Below are positions 7,899 to 13,531 of a stretch of 13,531 nt of DNA, piece after piece; position 1 is the stretch's first letter, and the number at the start of each line of letters is the position of its first letter. Source of the stretch: Zopfochytrium polystomum (taxonomy: Eukaryota > Chytridiomycota > Chytridiomycetes > Chytridiales > Chytridiaceae); contig JAIVFJ010000713.1 in NCBI GenBank assembly GCA_025765615.1, positions 1 through 13,531 of the forward strand. Direction: 5' to 3'. The translations under genes and the position numbers were made by a program. The notes under the pieces are model-generated. The model was not told the DNA's origin. It searched no databases and saw only the letters and a program-made list of their open reading frames with translations.

Positions 7899-8830
7899 TG
7901 TGAAGCCACAGCAGGAGCTTGGACATTGGATAGGATCTCTTGTCCCAAAAGATCTCCTCTTGGATTGAAGCCATAGGTTGCAAAGAAAGGAGATAGCTGG
8001 GTGCTTGAGTGGAGAGAATTGTTGAGAGCAAATTCTGCCAGCAGAAGGAGGGTGGGCCCATCATCCTGTACAGAAAATGAGGACACGCCCGATGTGGGGG
8101 TCAAACCCACAGCCTTGTGAAGGGGGTGAACCAATCATCCTGTTGATAGATGACATAGCACCTCAAATACTGCTCCAAGGTCTGGTATGTTCTTTCTGTT
8201 TGTCCATCAGTCTGAGGGTGATAAGCAGTTGACAGTTGAGACTTGATTCCAAGGGCTGCTGTGAGTGCTTTCCAAAATTGAGATCTGAACTGTGGTCCTC
8301 TGTCACTGATGATTGACTGAGGCAGCCCATGGAGCCTGAACATGTGCTGCAAAAACAGGTCTGCTGTACCTTGTGCATATATATTCTCAGTGCAGGGGAT
8401 GAAATGGGCCAACTTTGTCCTTCTGCAGATGACAACAAGGATAGAGTCAAATCCATGGGATGGGGGCAGTTTCACAATGAAGTCCATGGATATTGATGAC
8501 CAAGGGCTGATGGCAATTGGGAGGGGCTCCAGAAGTTCATAGGGCTTGTGTCTGCTGGATTTGTTTCTTTGACAGATTTCACAGCTGCTGACATAGCTCT
8601 TGATGAACTTCCTCATGCCTGGCCAGTAGAAGTCTCTGGAAACAAGCTCATATGTCTTGTGCTCTCCTGGGTGTCCAGCTGTTGCTGCATCATGCCTTGT
8701 CTTGAGTATCTCAAGTTTTTCCTCTTCTTGGCTGATTTGAATCTTGTGAGGCTTGGGTCCTTGGAAATAGCATGGGCCAACACACTGTCAGGAAGCAGTG
8801 AAAGGTGTGTCTTGGATGGTGGGGTTAAAC
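7899..8830 (-). pseudogene. Integrase region of copy 1
   Basis: Zn-binding HHCC domain: [15 protein letters not shown] supplies the histidines and CEICQRNK the cysteines. The catalytic core has all three acidic residues: D in [10 protein letters not shown] in IISDRGPQF, and E in TDGQTERT, with exactly 35 residues between the second D and the E. The C-terminal part ([20 protein letters not shown]) continues after an insertion at 8060-8143 and is cut off at 7899. A TGA falls in frame just upstream of the zinc finger because of a one-base loss at about 8772. The core could fold, but the open frame is broken at both ends. Confidence 0.88.
8060..8143. other. Short insertion flanked by 10-bp direct repeats
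   Basis: Copy 2 has a single atcatcctgt here. Copy 1 has two, at 8060-8069 and 8134-8143, with 64 extra bases between them. The insert contains a 6-bp stem and 7-nt loop (8093-8111), which on the minus strand reads as a tRNA T-arm with a near-consensus B box (GGTTTGACCCC). The direct repeats look like a target-site duplication. It could be a fragment of a tRNA-derived SINE; no A box is convincing and no poly(A) tail is visible. Confidence 0.55.
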
Positions 8831-9718
8831 CATCTTCCCCTTCAGGTCCAAGGTCTGTCCTTCTGTGCTCATCAGTGGGGGGGCTTGAATTCTTGACTGG
8901 AACTGTGATTCTTGAATCTTTGACTGAGAGTTCTGTTCTTGGCAAAGACTGTGAGCTGTGGAACTTGAATCTTGAATGTGGAATGTGAACTGTGGTACTT
9001 GAATCTTTGACTGTGGGTTCTGTGAACTAGAGTCTTGGTGACGGTGAGCTCCATGAGCTCTACTTGAATCTTGACTGTGAACTGTGAAATGTGGAACTTG
9101 AGTCTTGGCTGGGATTTGTGAACTGCAGGCTGACACTGGAGTTGTCTTTGGTGGTTGACCTTCAATACCTGGCTGTGAACCTTGAATCAAGGACTTGCGA
9201 GCATGAGACTTGGCTTGACTTGAGTTTTGGGTGACTGTTCCAATTGGTGGAGGTTGGACTTGACCAGTGACCCAATCAATGGCAGGGTTCTGGGCTTGCA
9301 GCCATGGTAATCCCAGGATGACAGAGAATGTGGGTGAGCCAAGATCCAATACTTCCAGGTTGACCATGGATGGTGGAAAGTCTTGGATGTGGAGGTTTAG
9401 CTTGGTTTCATGGCTGATTTCCTTGAACAGAGCATGATTGGCAAAGTGGACCTTGAGGGGTGTGGATTTCTTGATCGTAGGAATGGCACAAGACTTGGCA
9501 AGGGTGGCATCAATGATGTTGCAGGATGATCCAGAGTCTATAAGGGCCTTGGTTGTGATGGTTGACTTGGGTGAGAGTTGAATCTTGACATCCATGGTGA
9601 GTTGGTGGGGCTTGGAATCTGAGGTGTTTGTGGTGCGAGTGGTGGTGATGAAACAGGGGCAGCTTGAAGGAGGGTCCACGGAATTGCCCCTCAGTGAGCC
9701 TGGACCTGGGAGTTTGGG
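8825..9718 (-). CDS. Protease and linker (pol frame, copy 1)
   Basis: An open frame reached from gag by a -1 shift. The aspartic protease has its active site in ALIDSGSSCNII (DSG) and the later hydrophobic-Gly motif VILGLPWL; the family acts as a homodimer to cut Gag-Pol. The protease core is about 9270-9595 (from MDVKIQL). A Gln/Ser-rich linker follows, then a stop at 8825, where copy 2 has a different indel pattern, so the stop is probably secondary. No reverse transcriptase follows. Confidence 0.82.
   Translation of the reverse strand, partial: PKLPGPGSLRGNSVDPPSSCPCFITTTRTTNTSDSKPHQLTMDVKIQLSPKSTITTKALIDSGSSCNIIDATLAKSCAIPTIKKSTPLKVHFANHALFKEISHETKLNLHIQDFPPSMVNLEVLDLGSPTFSVILGLPWLQAQNPAIDWVTGQVQPPPIGTVTQNSSQAKSHARKSLIQGSQPGIEGQPPKTTPVSACSSQIPAKTQVPHFTVHSQDSSRAHGAHRHQDSSSQNPQSKIQVPQFTFHIQDSSSTAHSLCQEQNSQSKIQESQFQSRIQAPPLMSTEGQTLDLKGKMV
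8870..9250 (-). repeat. Degenerate tandem repeat linker between protease and integrase
   Basis: Sense-strand repeats of about 90 nt encode a roughly 30-residue Gln/Ser/His-rich unit seen about 2.5 times. Its recurring pieces are [12 protein letters not shown] or [13 protein letters not shown] and QSKIQVPQF or QSKIQESQF. Copy 2 has the same block at about 13010-13260. It occupies the place where RT and RNase H would normally follow. Confidence 0.7.
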
Positions 9719-10551
9719 TGCATCTTCCTTGGGCAGTCCTTGACAGCGTGTTCCTTGGAGCCACAGTAGAAGCACAGTCCCTGCTGGGCCCTCCTTGTTT
9801 TCTCCTCTTGGCTCAGAGGACCCTTAGGAAGTGTCTCAACTGCATCCACTTGCATGGGTTCAGGAACTGTAAGAGCTTGAGGGACTGGGGTAGGTCTTGA
9901 TGTAGTTCCTACTTGTCTTTGCTTCAGCCTCTTGGAGTAGAGTCTGTTGTTAATCTTGATGGCAAGGAGAATGTACTCTTCCAAGGTCTCAGGGATGTGC
10001 AGAGACTGGGAGAGCATGTCTTGGATGAACTCATGGAGACCATCATGGTACAGCTCCATCAGAGCTGCATCATTGTATCCAGAGTCTCTGGGTAGTTGCT
10101 TGAATTGGTTGGTGTAGGCCACACAAGATTGCTTTCCTTGCTTGATATGTTTGAGCTTGGATCTTGCTGTCCAAGATGCGTAGGGGTCACCAAAGGTAGC
10201 TTCCAGCCCCTCCCAGAGCTCTTGCAGGGTGGTGGGTGTGCTTGGGAGAGATCTGTACCATGATTGAGCTTGACCAGACAGGAGGGTGCTTGTGAAAAGA
10301 ACCTTGACTTGCTCACTGGGAAATCTTGAAGGTTGGAGAAGGATGACATTCTCCACAGTGGCCATAAAGTTCCTGAGGTCCTTGGCCAGCCCAGTGAACT
10401 TGTCAGGGCTGGGAACCTTGGACTCTCTTGCTTGGTTGGCTTGGGCCAGGGGAAGAGCTTGATGTTCTTGTTGGTGAAGTTGTTGTTGAAGCTGGTGCTG
10501 CTGGTGAAGGACTTGTTCTTGGTGTGTCTGTCTGGCTTGAAATTGGTCCAT
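9691..10551 (-). CDS. Gag, 286 aa, with a CCHC zinc knuckle
   Basis: The structural protein of the virus-like particle. The ATG at 10551 is the first in-frame ATG after an upstream TAA that lies in the PBS. The N-terminus is Gln/His-rich (coiled-coil-like); the retrotransposon gag core follows (PDKFTGLAKDLRNFMATVEN, then SGQAQSWYRSL and LEATFGDPYASWTARSKL), and the C-terminus has one CX2CX4HX4C knuckle (CFYCGSKEHAVKDC) for RNA binding. The frame is fully open, unlike the rest of the element. Its last 28 codons overlap the pol frame, and a slippery heptamer lies inside the overlap. Confidence 0.88.
   Translation of the reverse strand: MDQFQARQTHQEQVLHQQHQLQQQLHQQEHQALPLAQANQARESKVPSPDKFTGLAKDLRNFMATVENVILLQPSRFPSEQVKVLFTSTLLSGQAQSWYRSLPSTPTTLQELWEGLEATFGDPYASWTARSKLKHIKQGKQSCVAYTNQFKQLPRDSGYNDAALMELYHDGLHEFIQDMLSQSLHIPETLEEYILLAIKINNRLYSKRLKQRQVGTTSRPTPVPQALTVPEPMQVDAVETLPKGPLSQEEKTRRAQQGLCFYCGSKEHAVKDCPRKMHPNSQVQAH
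9712..9718 (-). promoter_or_regulatory. Programmed -1 frameshift site CCCAAAC
   Basis: In the gag frame the sense strand reads C CCA AAC, a canonical X XXY YYZ heptamer, and slipping back one base enters the protease frame exactly. Five nt downstream GGTCCA and TGGACC can pair across a 22-nt loop, giving a stimulatory stem at the usual spacing. The heptamer and frame logic are seen directly; use in vivo is inferred. Confidence 0.65.
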
Positions 10552-10628
10552 CAAGGCTTGGAAGGAAGTTGCATCAGGAAAGGTGTTGTTTGGGTCAGAA
10601 ATGATGGCAGAGAGTAGTAGGAGAGGTG

Positions 10629-10639
10629 AAGTGAATTAT
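10629..10639 (-). other. Primer-binding site, self-priming type
   Basis: Two to three nt after the LTR end, the sense sequence ATAATTCACTT is the exact complement of AAGTGAATTAT in the LTR (10722 to 10712), located where transcription should start. It does not resemble a tRNA-type PBS beginning TGG. Tf1/sushi elements prime with the first 11 nt of their own RNA, and the length here is also 11. Confidence 0.7.
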
Positions 10640-10751
10640 GACGTCAGGAACATGGCAGGACAAGGCAAGGCAGACAAGGAACTGAGAGGAGTGATGATTG
10701 TATTGGAAACAATAATTCACTTGAGGGATGGGACAGGTCCCCCCATCCCCC

Positions 10752-10758
10752 TTTTATA
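10752..10758 (-). promoter_or_regulatory. TATA box of LTR, copy 1
   Basis: Sense TATAAAA within GGTATAAAAGG. The putative 5' end of the RNA (the 11-nt primer complement starting at 10722) is 36 nt from the first T, within the usual range for TATA-driven initiation. Confidence 0.7.
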
Positions 10759-10789
10759 CCTTTTGAGAGTCTTCCTTGTCAAGACCCAA

Positions 10790-10804
10790 AGAAAGTTCCA
10801 GAAA
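10790..10804. promoter_or_regulatory. Three-unit heat-shock element, copy 1
   Basis: agaaa gttcc agaaa gives three perfect alternating nGAAn/nTTCn units, about 32 bp upstream of the TATA box. The same site is present in copy 2 at 11348-11362. Confidence 0.65.
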
Positions 10805-10870
10805 GAGCAATTAGTAATACCATGATACCAATGATACCAATGACAAGAACAAGACAAGTCAGGAAAGCAA

Positions 10871-10940
10871 AGAAGGTTCCAGAAGGTTCCACAAGGTTCC
10901 ATGAAGGAATGTTCTAGAAGGTTCCAGAGGTTTCCAGAGG
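10871..10940. promoter_or_regulatory. Heat-shock-element array in LTR, copy 1
   Basis: Fourteen contiguous 5-bp units in register (agaag gttcc agaag gttcc and onward). Ten match nGAAn or nTTCn in strict alternation; acaag, atgaa and two agagg units each differ. Heat shock factor binds as a trimer to three or more such units. The array sits 110-180 bp upstream of the TATA box in the sense orientation, i.e. in U3. Confidence 0.7.
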
Positions 10941-10954
10941 GTTGATTCATAACA

Positions 10955-11200
10955 GCCCCCAGACATCTCCTTTTTTGCCCTTTTTCACTTTTCAGGATCG
11001 GTATTTGGGACATTGCTCTATTTGCCACCCATAGCCCAGGGTGAGAATTTAGAGAGCACAGTCTCACAACCTGGTTCCCATTGACCAACCCCTGCACACG
11101 ACAGGGGGAAATTTGATCTTCCAGCCAGATTCCGCTCTTCTCCTCCTGGCGAACACAGCGTGTGTCCTTGGCAAAAAGTTCAACGTTCCACGTCACCCTC
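10955..11200. other. Spacer between the two LTRs
   Basis: 246 bp between the 3' LTR of copy 2 and the 5' LTR of copy 1, not similar to either element's sequenced interior. The minus strand stays open throughout (about 80 codons). Just before the copy 1 LTR the sense strand is purine-rich, with AAAAAAGGAGATG, resembling the polypurine tract before the copy 2 LTR (AAAAGGGGGAGATGA). It may be host DNA or the tail of a third, related element. Confidence 0.6.
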
Positions 11201-11309
11201 TGTCAGGAACAGGGCAGGACAGGACAAGGCAGACAAGGAACTGAGAGGAGTGATGATTGTATTGGAAACAATAATTCACTTGAGGGATGGGACAGGTCCC
11301 CCATCCCCC

Positions 11310-11316
11310 TTTTATA
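11310..11316 (-). promoter_or_regulatory. TATA box of LTR, copy 2
   Basis: Sense TATAAAA in the same context as in copy 1. The self-primer complement AAGTGAATTAT lies at 11281 to 11271. Confidence 0.65.
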
Positions 11317-11347
11317 CCTTTTGAGAGTGTTCCTTGTCAAGACTCCA

Positions 11348-11362
11348 AGAAAGTTCCAGAAA
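11348..11362. promoter_or_regulatory. Three-unit heat-shock element, copy 2
   Basis: agaaa gttcc agaaa, identical to the copy 1 site and at the same distance from the TATA box. It is kept although neighbouring bases differ. Confidence 0.6.
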
Positions 11363-11416
11363 GAGCAATTAGTAATACAATGATACCAATGATACCAAGA
11401 CAAGTCAGGAAAGCAA

Positions 11417-11531
11417 AGAAGGTTCCAGAAGGTTCCACAAGGTTCCATGAAGGAATGTTCTAGAAGGTTCCAGAAGGTTCCAGAAGGTTCCATGAAGGAA
11501 TGTTCTAGAAGGTTCCAGAGGTTTCCAGAGG
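11417..11531. promoter_or_regulatory. Expanded heat-shock-element array, copy 2
   Basis: Twenty-three contiguous 5-bp units in register. Eighteen match nGAAn or nTTCn; the exceptions are one acaag, two atgaa and two agagg. Compared with copy 1 there are nine extra units (45 bp), as from an internal duplication carrying a second atgaa ggaat gttct block. Confidence 0.7.
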
Positions 11532-11544
11532 GTGATTCATAACA

Positions 11545-11560
11545 TCATCTCCCCCTTTTA
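11545..11560 (-). other. Polypurine tract of copy 2
   Basis: Sense TAAAAGGGGGAGATGA directly abutting the LTR. The final TGA is also the pol stop codon, so coding sequence runs right up to the LTR. Such a tract primes plus-strand DNA synthesis in the family. Confidence 0.75.
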
Positions 11561-11835
11561 GGCCTCTTCTGCAACTTGGTGGGGTACCTGGTCTTAAACT
11601 CGAGCAGAAGGTCTTGGCAGTGAGTGAGGTTTGACTCAGGCTCCCAGGTGTTGTCAGCATCTGAGTAACCTCTCCACTTAACAAGGAACTTGAGTGGTTC
11701 TTCCAAACCACTTGGCATCCAAGATTTGTTCAACCTCAAATTCCGCTTCACCTTCTCTACCTCAACTGGAGGAGGAGGAGGAACAACTCTGCCTGGAATG
11801 GAATTGGCCACAAACTTCTCTAAAAGGCTGACATG
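11545..11835 (-). pseudogene. Chromodomain end of integrase, copy 2
   Basis: After EKFVANSIPGRVVPPPPPVE comes a chromodomain: EVEKVKRNL, then LKFLVKWRGYSDADNTWEP and NLTHCQDLLLEF. The LVKWRGY...NTWEP core is diagnostic of chromoviruses, where the domain directs integration to marked chromatin in some families. The segment is open to its stop at 11545, but it is separated from the integrase core by frame breaks upstream. Copy 1 lacks this part completely. Confidence 0.85.
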
Positions 11836-12940
11836 GAAAACTGGGGTGGATCTTCATGGATTGCAGGGAGATCCAGCTTGAAGGTGACTGGATTGATTGC
11901 TCCAAGATCTTGAAAGGACCCCAACTTGAGGTTGTCTAGCTTGGGACTTGGTCTTTTGGTCTGCAAGTTCTTCCTCAGAAGCCAAACTTGCTGACCCACA
12001 GCAGGTCATGGTCCATTCTGTGAGTGTTGGCAAATCTTGAGGCATCTTCTTGGGCTTGCTTCAGGTGGAGTCCAGGAAGGAGTTGATGATCTTAAGCTTA
12101 TGTAAGTGTGAAGCCGCACAGGAGCCTGGACATTGGATAGGGTCTCTTGTCCCAGAAGATCTCCTCTTGGATTGAAGCCATAGGTTGCAAAGAAAGGAGA
12201 TAGCTGGGTGCTTGAGTGGAGAGAATTGTTGAGAGCAAATTCTGCCAGTGGAAGGAGGGTGGGCCTAATCATCCTGTTGATAGCTGACATAGCACCTCAA
12301 ATACTGCTCCAGAGTCTGGTTTGTTCTTTCTGTTTGTCCATCAGTCTGGAGGTGATAAGCAGTTGACAGTTGAGACTTGATTCCAAGGGCTGCTGTGAGT
12401 GCTTTCCAAAATTGAGATCTGAACTGTGGTCCTCTGTCACTGATGATTGACTGAGGCAGCCCATGGAGCCCTGAACATGTGCTGCAAAAACAGGTCTGCT
12501 GTACCTTGTGCATATTATTATTCTCAGTGCAGGGGATGAAATGGGAGCCAACTTTGTCCTTCTGCAGATGACAACAAGGATAGAGTCAAAATCCATGGGA
12601 TGGGGGCAGTTTCACAATGAAGTCCATGGATATTGATGACCAAGGGCTGATGGCAATTGGGAGGGGCTCCAGAAGTTCATAGGGCTTGTGTCTGCTGGAT
12701 TTGTTTCTTTGACAGATTTCACAGCTGCTGACATAGCTCTTGATGACTTCCTCATGCCGGGCCAGTAGAAGTCTCTGGAAACAAGCTCATATGTCTTGTG
12801 CTCTCCTGGGTGTCCAGCTGTTGCTGCATCATGCCTTGTCTTGAGTATCTCAAGTTTTTTCCTCTCTTGGCTGATTTGAATCTTGTGAGGCTTGGGTCCT
12901 TGGAAATAGCATGGGCCCAACACACTGTCAGGAACCAGTG
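11836..12940 (-). pseudogene. Integrase of copy 2, frameshifted
   Basis: Same domains as in copy 1: zinc finger ([15 protein letters not shown], then a frame break near the cysteines), core with ISDRGPQF and TDGQTERT, and a C-terminal part including KLGSFQDLGAINPVTFKLDLP that leads to the chromodomain. At least five single- or double-base indels split it. The GGGCCC upstream of the zinc finger is intact here, so the linker reads into integrase ([14 protein letters not shown]) without a stop, unlike in copy 1. Confidence 0.85.
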
Positions 12941-13531
12941 AAAGGTGTGTCTTGGATGGTGGGTGTGGTAAACCATCTCCCCTTTCAGGTCCAAGGTCTG
13001 TCCTTCTGTGCTCATCAGTGGGGGGCTTGAATTCTTGACTGGGAACTGTGATTCTTGAATCTTTGACTGAGGGTTCTGTTCTTGGCAAAGACTGTGAGCT
13101 GTGGAGCTTGAATCTTGAATTTGGATGTGTGAACTGTGGTACTTGAATCTTTGACTGTGGGTTCTGTGAACTAGACTTGGTGACTGTGAGCTCATGAGCT
13201 CTACTTGAATCTTGACTGTGAACTGTGAACTGTGAACTTGAATCTTGGCTGGGATTGTGACTGCAGGCTGAACTGGAGTTGTCTTTGGTGGTTGACCTTA
13301 TACTGGCTGAGAACCTTGAATCAGGACTTGCGAGCATGAGACTTGGCTTGACTTGAGTTTTGGGTGACTGTTCCAATTGGTGGAGGTTGGACTTGACCAG
13401 TGACCCAATCAATGTCAGGGTTCTGGGCTTGCAGCCATGGTAATCCCAGGATGACAGAGAATGTGGGTGAGCCAAGATCCAATACTTCCAGGTTGACCAT
13501 GGATGGTGGAAAGTCTTGGATGTGGAGGTTT
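12941..13531 (-). pseudogene. Protease end and linker of copy 2
   Basis: Matches copy 1 from about 8800 to 9392. It contains the end of the protease (the ILG-LPWLQ region at about 13420-13470) and the Gln/Ser/His repeat linker, with small indels. The catalytic DSG lies beyond the window. Confidence 0.8.

Larger units (their letters stand above)
7899..10954 (-). mobile_element. Chromovirus copy 1, truncated and lacking RT/RNase H
   Basis: Ty3/gypsy element in the order 5' LTR, PBS, gag, protease, linker, integrase. Similarity to copy 2 stops at about 7899, inside the integrase C-terminal region (sense GCTTCACACTT), where GC-rich host-like sequence begins, so chromodomain, polypurine tract and 3' LTR are missing. 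There are no RT or RNase H motifs between protease and integrase. Relative to copy 2 it has single-base indels, including a missing base in the GGGCCC just upstream of the integrase zinc finger, and a 74-bp insertion at about 8060-8143. It is a dead copy as it stands. Confidence 0.9.
10642..10954 (-). repeat. 5' LTR of copy 1
   Basis: About 313 bp, beginning TGTTATGAATCA in the sense strand and ending TTCCTGACG; the matching end in copy 2 is TTCCTGACA. It aligns along its length with the LTR at 11201-11544, but lacks a 45-bp stretch of the GAA/TTC array and has about 12 extra bases near 10840. Order in sense: GAA/TTC array, small HSE, TATA box, primer complement, U5. Confidence 0.9.
11201..11544 (-). 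repeat. 3' LTR of copy 2
   Basis: 344 bp with TG...CA ends: sense TGTTATGAATCA to TTCCTGACA. It directly follows a polypurine tract and the pol stop codon. The other side (11200 and below) has no PBS, as expected for a 3' LTR. Confidence 0.9.
11201..13531 (-). mobile_element. Chromovirus copy 2, 5' part outside the window
   Basis: Same family and orientation as copy 1. It contains the end of protease, the repeat linker, integrase, chromodomain, polypurine tract and 3' LTR. It lacks RT and RNase H at the same place as copy 1. Several single-base indels break the pol frame, among them two in the region between the integrase core and the chromodomain (about 11990 and 12060). At the window end it corresponds to about position 9392 of copy 1, so gag and the 5' LTR should lie beyond 13531. 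Confidence 0.9.

Noticed and set aside
8093..8111. A tRNA gene
   Set aside because: Only a T-arm-like hairpin is present; no acceptor, D or anticodon arms can be drawn.
8548..8988. 146-codon open frame on the plus strand
   Set aside because: It is the antisense of the protease-integrase region of copy 1; the minus strand carries the recognisable domains.
10871..11531. Regular 10-bp repeats as a CRISPR-like array
   Set aside because: There are no spacers; the units are contiguous inverted 5-bp blocks inside LTRs of a eukaryotic element.
10642..11544. The two LTRs plus spacer as a complete mini-element
   Set aside because: Sequence after the 11201 LTR end shows no match to the self-priming PBS, so it does not look like a 5' LTR; kept only as an open question for the spacer.

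Overview
The window reads as nuclear DNA of a fungus. A chytrid-like or other early-diverging fungus is my best guess, but that is inference. The signs are GC-rich genes with short GT-AG introns (67-233 nt), a SNAP-25/Sec9-type SNARE, many (CA/TG)n and (GA)n microsatellites, and Ty3/gypsy chromoviruses of a self-priming type known from fungi. All supported genes and both elements lie on the minus strand.

Layout. 1-2100: no convincing gene; one doubtful exon (890-1156), a (CAGA)n patch and a long (GA)n tract. 2105-3532: a two-exon SNAP-25/Sec9-like t-SNARE with both SNARE helices and an unusual Gly/Tyr-rich N-terminus. 3533-4560: intergenic, with a TG repeat. 4561-6149 (or to 6527): a four-exon gene with a Pro-rich N-terminus and a compact C-terminal domain I do not recognise. 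6726-7382: a small secreted, Gln/Ala-rich protein gene with a TATA box. 7383-7898: intergenic.

7899-13531: two related chromovirus copies in the same orientation. Copy 1 (7899-10954) has a 5' LTR, PBS, gag, protease and integrase, then stops abruptly before its chromodomain and 3' LTR. Copy 2 (11201 to beyond the window end) has the end of protease, integrase, chromodomain, polypurine tract and 3' LTR. A 246-bp spacer separates the two LTRs. Neither copy has reverse transcriptase or RNase H: protease runs through a Gln/Ser-rich linker straight into integrase in both, so this looks like a non-autonomous family. Both copies carry frameshifts.

The most interesting structure is in the LTRs. Upstream of the TATA box each LTR has a long, in-register array of nGAAn/nTTCn units, the heat-shock-factor binding pattern: 14 units in copy 1 and 23 in copy 2, plus a separate three-unit element next to the TATA box. 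About 36 nt downstream of the TATA box is an 11-nt sequence exactly complementary to the 11 nt at the primer-binding site just after the LTR, as expected for Tf1/sushi-type self-priming. The gag-pol overlap holds a canonical -1 slippery heptamer (CCCAAAC) with a possible stem 5 nt downstream. Together these suggest a heat-responsive, self-primed, frameshifting chromovirus that lost its own polymerase and would depend on a helper element.

Much of the difference between the copies, and the broken frame in the SNARE gene's Gly-rich tract, consists of single-base indels. Residual long-read assembly error is therefore a real alternative to true decay.
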